From: an uncultured Bacteroidota bacterium
GTDB taxonomy: Bacteria; Bacteroidota; Bacteroidia; Bacteroidales; UBA12481
Length of the DNA: 37,646 bases
Direction: 5' to 3'
NCBI GenBank assembly: GCA_903851365.1
Contig: CAINOB010000128.1
Span: 1 to 37,646, forward strand
In this document: one piece after another, positions 16,964 through 24,876 of the stretch
How the letters are laid out: every line of letters begins with the position of its first letter
Position numbering within the stretch: the stretch's first letter is position 1
Translations under genes and position numbers: made by a program
Notes under the pieces: model-generated
Told to the model about the DNA's origin: nothing
The model's input: the letters and a program-made list of their open reading frames with translations, nothing else
Databases searched by the model: none

Positions 16964-18355
16964 ATGTCAACTCCATTTGCCGCGTTTATCATCAGCATCA
17001 TCGTATCGGAGCGCCTGCGAAGGTATAGCAAGGCTTATCAGCTAAAGCAGATGGAAAGGCTGATGCGGTATGCCCTTGTATTTTCTATACTCCTGTTTTT
17101 CGTCGGTGGAATATTTAATCTTGAAAGCATAACGCGCTGGATCTGGGATGCCTGGCTTATCTCCCAGGTTGTATTCATCCTGGTGCAGATCGAGTTTCGA
17201 AACCTGCGCATGTTCGCGCTCGCCTTTATCCCATACGTTGCCGTTGCCCTTGTCGCCGACCTGACTGCGGTTATCGCCCCTGATTTCTTCACTGGCAACG
17301 AAAATTATTTTAAGAGTGCACGCATGCTCTCTTATATGTGGATGGCAGCTATCTGGTTCAGCCAGAACCGGCAGCATAAAGCGACAGAGAAGGAGAGAAT
17401 ACGGAGGCAGAAAGAAGATGAGCTGAACAGGGCCATCGCGCTGCGGAAAGTGGAACTGGAAGGGCTGGTGACGGAACGGACCGCAGAGCTTACCCAACAG
17501 AAAGAGGAACTGGAACACACGCTGGCAGAGCTTCGTAACGCCCAGACTCAGCTGATACAGGCCGAAAAGATGGCCTCCCTCGGAGAGCTTACCGCAGGTA
17601 TTGCCCACGAGATCCAGAACCCACTCAATTTCGTGAACAATTTTTCAGAGCTGAGCCTTGAACTGATCGTAGAAATGAAGGAAGAGCTGACCAGGGGCGA
17701 CTCGGAAGAGGCCATGGCGATCGCCGACGACATCCTGGGAAACCTGGAGAAGATCAACCAGCACGGAAAGCGCGCTGATGCCACTGTGAAGGGGATGCTT
17801 CTGCACAGCCGGACCGGAACCGGAACCAAAGAGCCGACTAATATCAATGCTCTGGCTGATGAATACCTGCGACTAAGCTACCATGGACTTCGTGCAAAAG
17901 ACAAATCCTTTAACGCACGGCTGGTGAACGACTTTGATCAGCATATCGGGCTAGTTAACGTGATCCCTCAGGATTTAGGGAGAGTGTTGCTGAACCTCTT
18001 TACCAATGCCTTTTATGCGGTAAATAAAAAGAGGCTAGAGATTATAGGTGAGGAGGTTAAGGGCATTGCGGAAGGACTTTCGGATGCTAAACCGTATGAA
18101 CCGGAGGTTTCGGTTGTGACCAAAAAACACGGAAAGCATGTTGAAATCCGCATCCGCGACAATGGCACAGGAATCCCGGCTGGGATTGTCGACAAGATCT
18201 ACCAGCCCTTTTTTACCACCAAACCTTCGGGTGAAGGAACCGGATTGGGCCTATCGCTGAGCTTTGATATCATCACCAAGGGTTGCGGTGGCGAACTAAA
18301 GGTGGATACCCGGGAAGGTGAATACACTGAATTCCTCATCCGTTTGCCGGTTTAA
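16964..18355 (+). CDS. Membrane-anchored sensor histidine kinase
   Basis: 463 residues. Hydrophobic helices at about 36-53, 62-76, 85-104 and 120-133 anchor it in the inner membrane. A long coiled coil (about 140-200, ELEGLVTERTAELTQQKEEL) leads to the HisKA box ASLGELTAGIAHEIQNPLNF with the phospho-acceptor H215. The HATPase domain has NLFTNAFYAV, DNGTGIP and GEGTGLGLSLS. No extracellular sensor domain is visible, so it may sense through the membrane segments. No response regulator is adjacent. The di-haem lipoprotein gene starts 56 bases downstream and may be cotranscribed. The coding sequence appears richer in G+C than its neighbours. Confidence 0.92.
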   Translation: MSTPFAAFIISIIVSERLRRYSKAYQLKQMERLMRYALVFSILLFFVGGIFNLESITRWIWDAWLISQVVFILVQIEFRNLRMFALAFIPYVAVALVADLTAVIAPDFFTGNENYFKSARMLSYMWMAAIWFSQNRQHKATEKERIRRQKEDELNRAIALRKVELEGLVTERTAELTQQKEELEHTLAELRNAQTQLIQAEKMASLGELTAGIAHEIQNPLNFVNNFSELSLELIVEMKEELTRGDSEEAMAIADDILGNLEKINQHGKRADATVKGMLLHSRTGTGTKEPTNINALADEYLRLSYHGLRAKDKSFNARLVNDFDQHIGLVNVIPQDLGRVLLNLFTNAFYAVNKKRLEIIGEEVKGIAEGLSDAKPYEPEVSVVTKKHGKHVEIRIRDNGTGIPAGIVDKIYQPFFTTKPSGEGTGLGLSLSFDIITKGCGGELKVDTREGEYTEFLIRLPV

Positions 18356-18411
18356 ACGGCAGCGACAACTTTTAGGGCTGAATTTTCTCACGTAAACCAA
18401 TTAGAAGAATT

Positions 18412-19296
18412 ATGAAATATGTTGGACTATTACTTTTATTGATGGGATTGGCAGCCTGCAATCAGGATAATAAAATTCGAATTGAGAAACTTGAGAAGGA
18501 AAACAGGATTCTCAGGGAAATTGCAGGACCGCTGCCCGCTTCTTTGGATAATTACTTTCCCCCGAAAGCATCTGGTTCCGTTTACCTCGCAGAGATGTTT
18601 ACTATGGTCGGTCAATTTAAGAGTATCGGGATTGATCTTAAGGATAATGATTTAGCCGGAGCTAACGCCAGTTTTAACGCCTTTAAGGCCCAATATCTTA
18701 AGATGGCCATAATGGTGCCGGAATGGAAGGATAAATTTCCTTTCGGACCCATTGATACTCTTGGTCAGGCTTTAAACAGCGGTGATCCCGCCAAAGCTGG
18801 CCCGGCGATAACCAAAGCCTATCAGGCTTGCAGCTCCTGCCATCTGCTCAATCAGATGAAAGCCCAGCAAAAGTATCATTGGCCGGATTTTGAAACATTG
18901 GACCAAACCGACCCTATCACCAAAGAGACCATATCCAGTCATGAATCTATGGTTCGTTTGGCAGGAGCCATTACGGGTATTGGCCATGAACTGAGGAAGG
19001 GCAAGCCGGAGAATGTCCGCCGGAATTTTCAGGTATTCAGTACCTGGTTCAAGGTGATGAACAATAGCTGCGATGCTTGCCATGATTCACCCAGAGCTTA
19101 TTACTCAGACGCAAAGGTGCAGGATATGCTGAAGGAGTTGGAGAAAGCAGTTGCAGCAGAGCCTCAGGATGCTAAAACCATAGGGCGGTTGATCGGTGGA
19201 ATTGACAATGAGAACTGGATGAAATGCCATCTGGTGCATATGCCTCCTGAATTTACCAAGTCCCTCTGGAAGACCTATTCCGACATTTTCAAGTGA
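18412..19296 (+). CDS. Di-haem cytochrome c-like lipoprotein
   Basis: 294 residues. The lipoprotein signal ends in LAAC with the lipidated Cys at 16. Two CxxCH haem-binding motifs are present, CSSCH at 140-144 and CDACH at 220-224. Each follows a helical segment of similar length, suggesting two homologous four-helix domains. A further KCHLVH near 271-276 lacks the second Cys. A short coiled coil (KLEKENRILREI) follows the lipid anchor. It should sit on the outer leaflet of the inner membrane or in the outer membrane and carry electrons. It follows a histidine kinase gene, so a redox-sensing link is possible but not shown. Confidence 0.85.
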   Translation: MKYVGLLLLLMGLAACNQDNKIRIEKLEKENRILREIAGPLPASLDNYFPPKASGSVYLAEMFTMVGQFKSIGIDLKDNDLAGANASFNAFKAQYLKMAIMVPEWKDKFPFGPIDTLGQALNSGDPAKAGPAITKAYQACSSCHLLNQMKAQQKYHWPDFETLDQTDPITKETISSHESMVRLAGAITGIGHELRKGKPENVRRNFQVFSTWFKVMNNSCDACHDSPRAYYSDAKVQDMLKELEKAVAAEPQDAKTIGRLIGGIDNENWMKCHLVHMPPEFTKSLWKTYSDIFK

Positions 19297-19356
19297 CCGC
19301 AATTTATCGAGCAAGGCCACCGGAGATTGATTTTATTAATGTAAATACCTATCTTG

Positions 19357-20577
19357 ATGAAAAAGCTAATTATTTCCTGTATCATCTTTATCGGGATAGG
19401 CTCAACTTGTTTTTCCCAACAGGAGCTTATTGGAAAACCCGCCCCAGAGTTGAAACTGAGTGCTGGATACAACGGGCTCGACTATAAACGGGTTTCGCTG
19501 AATAATGAGCTGGGAAAAATTGTTGTGATCGAATTCTGGGCCACCTGGTGCGGACCTTGCGTAGGAGCATTTGGCCATATCAACGAATTGGTAAATAAAT
19601 TCAAAGGAAAGGATGTTGTTTTTATTTCCATTAGTATAGATAAAGGAACTGATGCGGATCAAAAGATTGAGAATGTATTGAAGATGCGCCCTTTATATAC
19701 CAAGGTCGTGAAGGATGCTGATGGATTTCCTACGATGAAAGCTTATGGCATAAGTTCTATTCCGGCCACTATTCTGATTGACAAAACCGGTAAAATTTCC
19801 AAAATAACCAATCCTACATCTGTTAATGAAGAAATGCTGAGTAATCTGCTGGCAGGAAAGTCTTCGGATCCAGCAGTGTCCATAAAAAAAACTGAAATAA
19901 ATCCTGATGCAGGCAAGACTGTTGCGCCTGTATCAGAAAAGGGAAATGCCCCGGTATTTTCTCTGAATATTGAGGAAAATAGAGTAGTCGGTGGTAGTTC
20001 TTCCTGGTATAAGCAGCCAACAGGAACTGCTGGAGCAAATAATTTGAGTACAATAGGTTTTATCAGCTGGATTTATGGTGTTTCTGTTGATTATCTGGTC
20101 GTTCTAGATTCCATTCCTAAAATGAGGTGGAATATGGAAGCCCTCTACGCTCCTGATTTTAATGATTCAATTATGCCACTCCTACAGCAAATTGTTCCCC
20201 ATTCCATTGGTGTTCAGGTTACACCAGGTAAGAAAATGATGGATGTTTATGTGTTGACCTGCCCGGATGGGATTAAGCCTGGCAAGAAATGCACATTCAG
20301 TAAATCAGCCGACCAGGAAGGGGAATCTCATTCGGGTTCGAGTGAGGGTTTTATTACTATCACCAAGCAGTCAGTCAGGTCAATAGCTGAAATTCTGGGA
20401 GGCGAAACAGGAATTATTATTGTTGATGAAACGAGATTAATTGGTTTGTATGATATAATCCTTGATTTTACAGATGGTAATTTGAATTCATTCATTACCA
20501 GCATTAAAGAGAGTGGGTTAATCCTTACCAAAGAGCAACGTGAAACCGATGTTCTGCTTATCAGGCGTGCGAGGTGA
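19357..20577 (+). CDS. TlpA-like thioredoxin fused to a DUF3738-like domain
   Basis: I use the ATG at 19357 (MKKLIISCIIFIGIGSTCFS) rather than the upstream TTG; it gives a clean signal peptide and 406 residues. Residues about 25-165 form a TlpA/AhpC-type thioredoxin with the WCGPC active site (C65, C68) and the cis-proline loop SSIPATILI. The C-terminal half (about 205-405) contains SIAEILGGETGIIIVDETRL, then GLYDIILDF. This resembles DUF3738, which is often attached to thioredoxins or sensor proteases in Acidobacteria and Bacteroidetes. It is likely a periplasmic thiol-disulphide protein. The gene lies 60 bases after the cytochrome gene, consistent with a shared redox role and haem-protein maturation, which is inference. 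Confidence 0.82.
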   Translation: MKKLIISCIIFIGIGSTCFSQQELIGKPAPELKLSAGYNGLDYKRVSLNNELGKIVVIEFWATWCGPCVGAFGHINELVNKFKGKDVVFISISIDKGTDADQKIENVLKMRPLYTKVVKDADGFPTMKAYGISSIPATILIDKTGKISKITNPTSVNEEMLSNLLAGKSSDPAVSIKKTEINPDAGKTVAPVSEKGNAPVFSLNIEENRVVGGSSSWYKQPTGTAGANNLSTIGFISWIYGVSVDYLVVLDSIPKMRWNMEALYAPDFNDSIMPLLQQIVPHSIGVQVTPGKKMMDVYVLTCPDGIKPGKKCTFSKSADQEGESHSGSSEGFITITKQSVRSIAEILGGETGIIIVDETRLIGLYDIILDFTDGNLNSFITSIKESGLILTKEQRETDVLLIRRAR

Positions 20578-20579
20578 AT

Positions 20580-20715
20580 CAATTTGAGTTTTGAACCGGA
20601 AATTGGTTCCGTAGGTTAATGATCTTGCACCCCCGAATTCCCCACATGACCATTCGGTTTCGTTAAAGGTGTTCAGTCCGAAATGGATGAACATCCGCAT
20701 CCTTGCTTGTGACGC
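20580..20715 (-). pseudogene. N-terminal scrap of an alpha-L-fucosidase-like (GH29) gene
   Basis: The minus strand reads ARMRMFIHFGLNTFNETEWS. This is the first conserved block of GH29-like fucosidases (MFIHFGxNTFxxxEW). After about 20 residues similarity stops and the frame runs on into the antisense of the TlpA gene. No signal peptide precedes it and no catalytic region follows. It is clearly a remnant. Confidence 0.6.
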
Positions 20716-20857
20716 TTCAGTTTGTATATAATTATCACATCAAATTTGTGTGAATTCCATAACAATTACCAATAATTGTGTAATGTTTTGAATAGCATAG
20801 TTCTCAACTTTGAAGATTATTAATTGATTTTCAGGCTAAATTTAAAGATGTGATGCT

Positions 20858-21793
20858 ATGAACCTTTTATACGAAGTACCCGGACTGAACGGATGGTCCA
20901 TCATGCTCTTTGTAACGTTCGCTTTAATTGCTTTTAATGAATTTGGACGGACAACGAAGTGGGGAGGTATTTTCCTGTTTCTGATCATTCCGGTAATTCT
21001 GACGATTTTTGTTTGGCCTAAAACTGCTGCTCCGGGCAATGAGTATGGGACCGGGACCTGGTTTAACTGGGTAAAAACTTATTCAGCACTAGCCGGGTGT
21101 ATCGGGTTTATGGCTATCCGCTATATTCCTTCACTGGCAAAAAGAAAATGGATTCTATTTTTCCCTGCTGCCATTCTTGCCATCAATATTCTTGAAGCCA
21201 GCCTGAGGGATTTTCAGGTTTTCGGTTACGGCCTCAGTGCAGGTGGATATGTCGATAATCTTTGGGCTATGTCTGGACCATGGAATATAATGAACGGAAT
21301 TGCGGGGCTTTTGAATATATTGACAATCGTGGGCTGGGCGGGAATTGTTATCTCAAAAGACAAATCAAAAGACATGATCTGGCCCGATATGATCTGGGCC
21401 TGGATCATTGCCTACGATCTCTGGAATTTCGCTTATACCTATAACTGTATTGCTGATCACTCCTTTTACTGCGGTGTTGCGTTGCTCCTCTCCTGCACTA
21501 TTCCAGCATTCTTTATCAAAAAAGGAGCCTGGCTTCAGCACAGGGCATCCACTCTGGCCCTTTGGATCATGTTTGTCATGACAATACCTCAATTTGCTGA
21601 TAAGATCGCTCCTGTGCCCACAACCCACAATCCTAAAGCTTTCTTTATTGTCAGCTTAGTTGCCCTGCTTGCAAACCTGGCTCTTTTTGCATATCAGGTT
21701 TTCAGGATTATTAAGAATAAAAAGAATCCTTTAAAGGATGAGATCTATACAGAGACAAAGACGTACAGGGGAGTTCTGGCAGAAAACCTTTAG
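20858..21793 (+). CDS. Polytopic membrane protein, DUF5692-like
   Basis: 311 residues with about nine hydrophobic helices and no signal peptide. Recognisable segments are WSIMLFVTFALIAFNEFGRT near residue 13-32, GTWFNWVKTYSALAGCIGFM near 66-85, and MIWAWIIAYDLWNFAYTYNC near 178-197. The charged and aromatic residues within helices (E28, W181, Y187, W190) hint at a transporter or channel, but no function is known. I believe the family is DUF5692, from memory of its length and motifs. It stands alone on the plus strand, with about 280 bases of spacer upstream that hold the fucosidase scrap. Confidence 0.7.
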   Translation: MNLLYEVPGLNGWSIMLFVTFALIAFNEFGRTTKWGGIFLFLIIPVILTIFVWPKTAAPGNEYGTGTWFNWVKTYSALAGCIGFMAIRYIPSLAKRKWILFFPAAILAINILEASLRDFQVFGYGLSAGGYVDNLWAMSGPWNIMNGIAGLLNILTIVGWAGIVISKDKSKDMIWPDMIWAWIIAYDLWNFAYTYNCIADHSFYCGVALLLSCTIPAFFIKKGAWLQHRASTLALWIMFVMTIPQFADKIAPVPTTHNPKAFFIVSLVALLANLALFAYQVFRIIKNKKNPLKDEIYTETKTYRGVLAENL

Positions 21794-21915
21794 ATTACTT
21801 TTGCACAAGAAATTGCGAGGCATTTATTGAGGAGAATTCTGCTTCCGTAACTGATTTTTTGGTACAGATGAACAACGACTTTTACGGCAAATGGTCGACC
21901 TTTTATTTTACGATA

Positions 21916-22400
21916 CTATTGGACAGCACCTCCTATCAGGTAAAACAATGCTGGGGCTATTGATATGGCTGCCATGCCGGCTAAACTGCCAATGCCGGTT
22001 AATCTCGAATATAACCGATCATGGGTGGCCCATTTAACATAGGCCATCGGGGCAACTATACCAATTAAACCTCCGGTAATAAATCGGACAACCTGGCCCG
22101 CCGTGCTGTAAGTTGGCCAGTAGGAACTAAAGCAAACAATGGTGGCGCAACCGGACACTGCACCGATTAAAATAAAGCCGGTATTTTTAACAATTCTGCT
22201 GCGAACTGAACCTGAACCACTGAAAAACCAGACCCGGCTGAGACTGTACCTTCATTAATCTGCTCCATGATTTTATCTACTTGATTCCGATCATAAGTAA
22301 AGAGAGTAACTTTTTCCAAAGGGGATTGTGCCAGTGATGAGTGGAATACCAATATCAAAACAACTGTAAAGGCTATCGGATGCAAATTTATTTTTATCAT
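21916..22400 (-). pseudogene. Small secreted/membrane protein gene split by a -1 frameshift
   Basis: Two minus-strand frames join into one sensible protein. The first (22400 to 22167) has a signal peptide (IAFTVVLILVFHSSLAQ) and a short soluble segment to VVQVQFAA, then runs into TAA. The second, in the -1 frame, continues IVKNTGFILIGAVSGCATIV through glycine-rich membrane helices to GGAVQ at 21916. The frames overlap across TTGTTAAAAATACC, which includes an A5 run. The combined product would be about 155 residues. A frameshift mutation, a sequencing error in the A run, or a programmed shift are all possible. I do not recognise the family. Confidence 0.5.
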
Positions 22401-22792
22401 AAATGAATCCCGACATTTGTGATAAGAGTGGTCGGTAATTATAAAGATAAATGTTTCTATCTGTTAATCAATGTGTTAATCGAATAACAAAGAATTTTGT
22501 CAGTGCGGCAAAATTCATTCCCATCATGGTTTAGTTACGCACTTAGCATTGGCCAAAAAGCTGATTCTTTCCGTCTTATTAGGGTATAAGATTTAAATTT
22601 TAGCCGATGGTGGCCCCACGCAGGCCCTGCTACACCTTATATTCAAAAAATGATAAAAACTGGAAAAACATTGGAATTGTTTCCCTGTCAATTAATCTGA
22701 GTTACGTGCCTTCAATAAAGCTCGCATGGTTCTTGGTTATCCCGGTTTATTAACTCTGGCCCTCGCCAGGCATTTATAAATAATTCAGCCTG
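22401..22792. other. 392-bp spacer without a supported gene
   Basis: No open frame with a plausible start or domain was found on either strand. The only structure seen is a small hairpin (CTGGC-CCTC-GCCAG) near 22756-22769, just 3' of the PQQ-like gene on its strand; it lacks a T-run. Confidence 0.4.
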
Positions 22793-24049
22793 TTATTTTT
22801 GCTTGATATCGAAAGCCAATAAAGCGTTGGTGTGCCTGAGGTACAGGATTCCGTTGTGGATAACCGGATGTGCCCAGAATGGCCCGGTATTGCCTTGGGT
22901 AACCTGGAAACTGCTGATCAGATCAAACTTCTCAGGATTTGCTTTTAATAATCCCACATTTCCTTTCTTTTCATCATAAATGTAGAGCAATCCTTCGGCA
23001 GCGATAATGGACCCTTTGCAATTCCAGGGTTGTTCCCACATTTTGTTACCTGTTTTCCAATCAATGCAGCACCAGTTGCCATTGCCGTTATTCAGCCAGT
23101 TAGCGCCATAAAGATATCCGTCGACCAAAACCACTCCTCCGTGATGTACATCCAATACTTTATCGGTCCACACCACCTCAGCGCTTTTTAGATCATCAGC
23201 CATCTTAATCATCTTGCCGCCATTGTCATAACCTGCCGTAAAGTAGACCATCCCATCACGATATAAAGGGGTAACACAATTGATCAGATCCCAGCCTGCA
23301 TCGCGAAAATTGTCGGGCATTTCGAGGGTTACTTTCCATAGAATTTCACCGTTTGATGCATCCACCGCAAAAACATGTCCCAATGACGCATTTACTACCA
23401 TTTTTTTTCCGGCAAAATTGACCAGTATGGGTGAAATGTAGGCTGGCTTATCATTAAGGGTAACCGATTTCCAGATAAGATCACCGGTTGATTTTTTTAG
23501 AGCGATGGTCATGGTTTCAGGACCGCCGGGTGAAAAATAGAGCTGGTCCCCATCGATGAGAATCGATTCCGCTATGCCCCAGTTTCCATAGGTACCCTTG
23601 TTTAATTCACTGCCTTTGTAAGTCCAGATGACCTTGCCGGTTGTTCCGTTAATGCAGGCCAAATCTCCAAATCCGCTGCAGGTGTATACTTTGTCACCTT
23701 CAACTGTCGGGGTCGACCGGCTTTCAGGAAACGAACCCTTCCAAGGCCGTCCGATACCGGTTTGCCAGAGTATCTTGCCATTCAAATCCAGAGCCAGGAG
23801 TATATCGAGGGTATCTTTGGTGCCGGTAATGTAAATGGTATTCTTGCCAAATGAAGGGGAAGAAAATCCTTTTGGAAGCTCCAGGTTCGACCATAACTGG
23901 GTAGGTCCGCCGGCTGGCCAGGATTTCATCAATCCGGTTTCCGGGGAAACTCCGGTGCGGTCCTTTTCGCGCCATCCGTTTATTTCCTGAGCACTACAAA
24001 ACTGTATGTTGATAACACTTAAAATCAGGATTAATTGAATCGATTTCAT
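22793..24049 (-). CDS. Secreted PQQ-like beta-propeller repeat protein
   Basis: 418 residues with a signal peptide (MKSIQLILILSVINIQFCSA). The rest is a series of about seven propeller blades, each with the pattern x(A/V)xDxxTGxxxWxxxxG. Examples are LALDLNGKILWQTGIG, CINGTTGKVIWTYKG and AVDASNGEILWKVTL. The protein resembles PQQ-binding-like repeat proteins often found near glycan or alcohol oxidation genes. No catalytic or haem residues typical of quinoprotein dehydrogenases are seen, so it is more likely a binding or scaffold protein in the periplasm. It diverges from the higBA operon. Confidence 0.85.
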   Translation of the reverse strand: MKSIQLILILSVINIQFCSAQEINGWREKDRTGVSPETGLMKSWPAGGPTQLWSNLELPKGFSSPSFGKNTIYITGTKDTLDILLALDLNGKILWQTGIGRPWKGSFPESRSTPTVEGDKVYTCSGFGDLACINGTTGKVIWTYKGSELNKGTYGNWGIAESILIDGDQLYFSPGGPETMTIALKKSTGDLIWKSVTLNDKPAYISPILVNFAGKKMVVNASLGHVFAVDASNGEILWKVTLEMPDNFRDAGWDLINCVTPLYRDGMVYFTAGYDNGGKMIKMADDLKSAEVVWTDKVLDVHHGGVVLVDGYLYGANWLNNGNGNWCCIDWKTGNKMWEQPWNCKGSIIAAEGLLYIYDEKKGNVGLLKANPEKFDLISSFQVTQGNTGPFWAHPVIHNGILYLRHTNALLAFDIKQK

Positions 24050-24169
24050 TGATGTTATTTTTGCGTTAAATCAACCGTAAATATAAACTTCCATCGCTTT
24101 ATATATACTGTTGTATGGTTAGCCATGGAAAAATGGTGCGAATAAAGTTTTCTATTAGTAAACATTTTG

Positions 24170-24177
24170 TATCTTTG
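24170..24177 (+). promoter_or_regulatory. -7 promoter box of the higBA operon
   Basis: TATCTTTG matches TAnnTTTG and ends only 4 bases before the higB ATG, so the transcript would be nearly leaderless. A TTTTC block about 20 bases upstream could serve as the -33 region. The block TTTTCTATTAGTaAAC (from 24149) is shared with the higB relative at 10374. Confidence 0.6.
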
Positions 24178-24181
24178 TCGA

Positions 24182-24499
24182 ATGTTTAACATCATCAATC
24201 GAAAAACTTTGCTTGATTATTGCAACAGATATCCGCTGGCAACAACAGCTTTATTGGAGTGGTACCATGAACTAAACTACTGTGATTTTAAAAATTTCAA
24301 TGACCTGAAACAAAAATATGGAAGTGCGAGCCTGGTAGGCGATAACCGGGTGGTCTTTAATATTATGGGTAATCATTACCGTCTTGTTGTAAGAGTTGTT
24401 TTTGAGTTCAGGGTTATTCAGGTAAAATGGTTTGGAACCCATGATGAATATGTGAAAACTGATATCGCAAGTGTTAATTTTAAAAAGCCGCAATCATGA
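24182..24499 (+). CDS. higB: HigB-type mRNA interferase toxin
   Basis: 105 residues, starting at MFNIINRKTLLDYCNRYPLA; an upstream TTG at 24167 would add five residues but overlaps the promoter box. The protein has the RelE/ParE-superfamily layout of HigB toxins. An N-terminal helix pair is followed by strands containing VVFNIMGNHYRLVVRVVF and IQVKWFGTHDEY. The conserved KWFGTHxEYD-type motif near residues 84-92 is diagnostic. HigB cleaves ribosome-bound mRNA when free of antitoxin. The toxin gene comes first and overlaps the antitoxin by 4 bases (ATGA), the usual higBA order. A disrupted relative sits at 10374-10489. Confidence 0.92.
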   Translation: MFNIINRKTLLDYCNRYPLATTALLEWYHELNYCDFKNFNDLKQKYGSASLVGDNRVVFNIMGNHYRLVVRVVFEFRVIQVKWFGTHDEYVKTDIASVNFKKPQS

Positions 24500-24852
24500 A
24501 AATAAAAATCATAGGTTCCGAAAAGGAATATGAACAATACCTCGAATGGGTAGATCAGATGTTCGATAAAAGAATAGGACCCGACACTCTGGAGGGAGAG
24601 AAACTTCAGGTGGTACTTTTGTTGATCAAGGATTATGAAGATAAACATTATCCTGTTCCAAAGCCAGACCCGATTGATGCAATCCGGAGTAAGATGCTGG
24701 ATTTAGGATTGAAGAACAAAGATCTGGTTGGAAAAGTTGGCTCAAAAGGTTATGTGTCTGCTATTTTGAACAAGCGAAAGCCACTAACACTTGAGCTTGC
24801 CAGGCTTTTTCATCTTGAATTGGGTATCCCGGCGGAAATATTATTGGCTTAA
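24496..24852 (+). CDS. higA: HigA-type antitoxin with HTH domain
   Basis: 118 residues. The N-terminal half (about 1-55) is a helical toxin-binding region. The C-terminal half is an XRE-type helix-turn-helix: MLDLGLKNKDLVGKVGSKGY, then VSAILNKRKPLTLELARLF. It neutralises HigB and normally represses its own operon by binding the promoter. Start overlaps the toxin stop as ATGA. Both genes look intact, so the module is probably active. Confidence 0.92.
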   Translation: MKIKIIGSEKEYEQYLEWVDQMFDKRIGPDTLEGEKLQVVLLLIKDYEDKHYPVPKPDPIDAIRSKMLDLGLKNKDLVGKVGSKGYVSAILNKRKPLTLELARLFHLELGIPAEILLA

Positions 24853-24876
24853 GAAGTGATTTGGTCCCAAAGTAAA

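Noticed and set aside
20580-20640. Possible SusC C-terminus (ARSLTYGTNFRF) fused to the fucosidase scrap
   Set aside because: The motif is too short and too common to support a TonB-receptor remnant.
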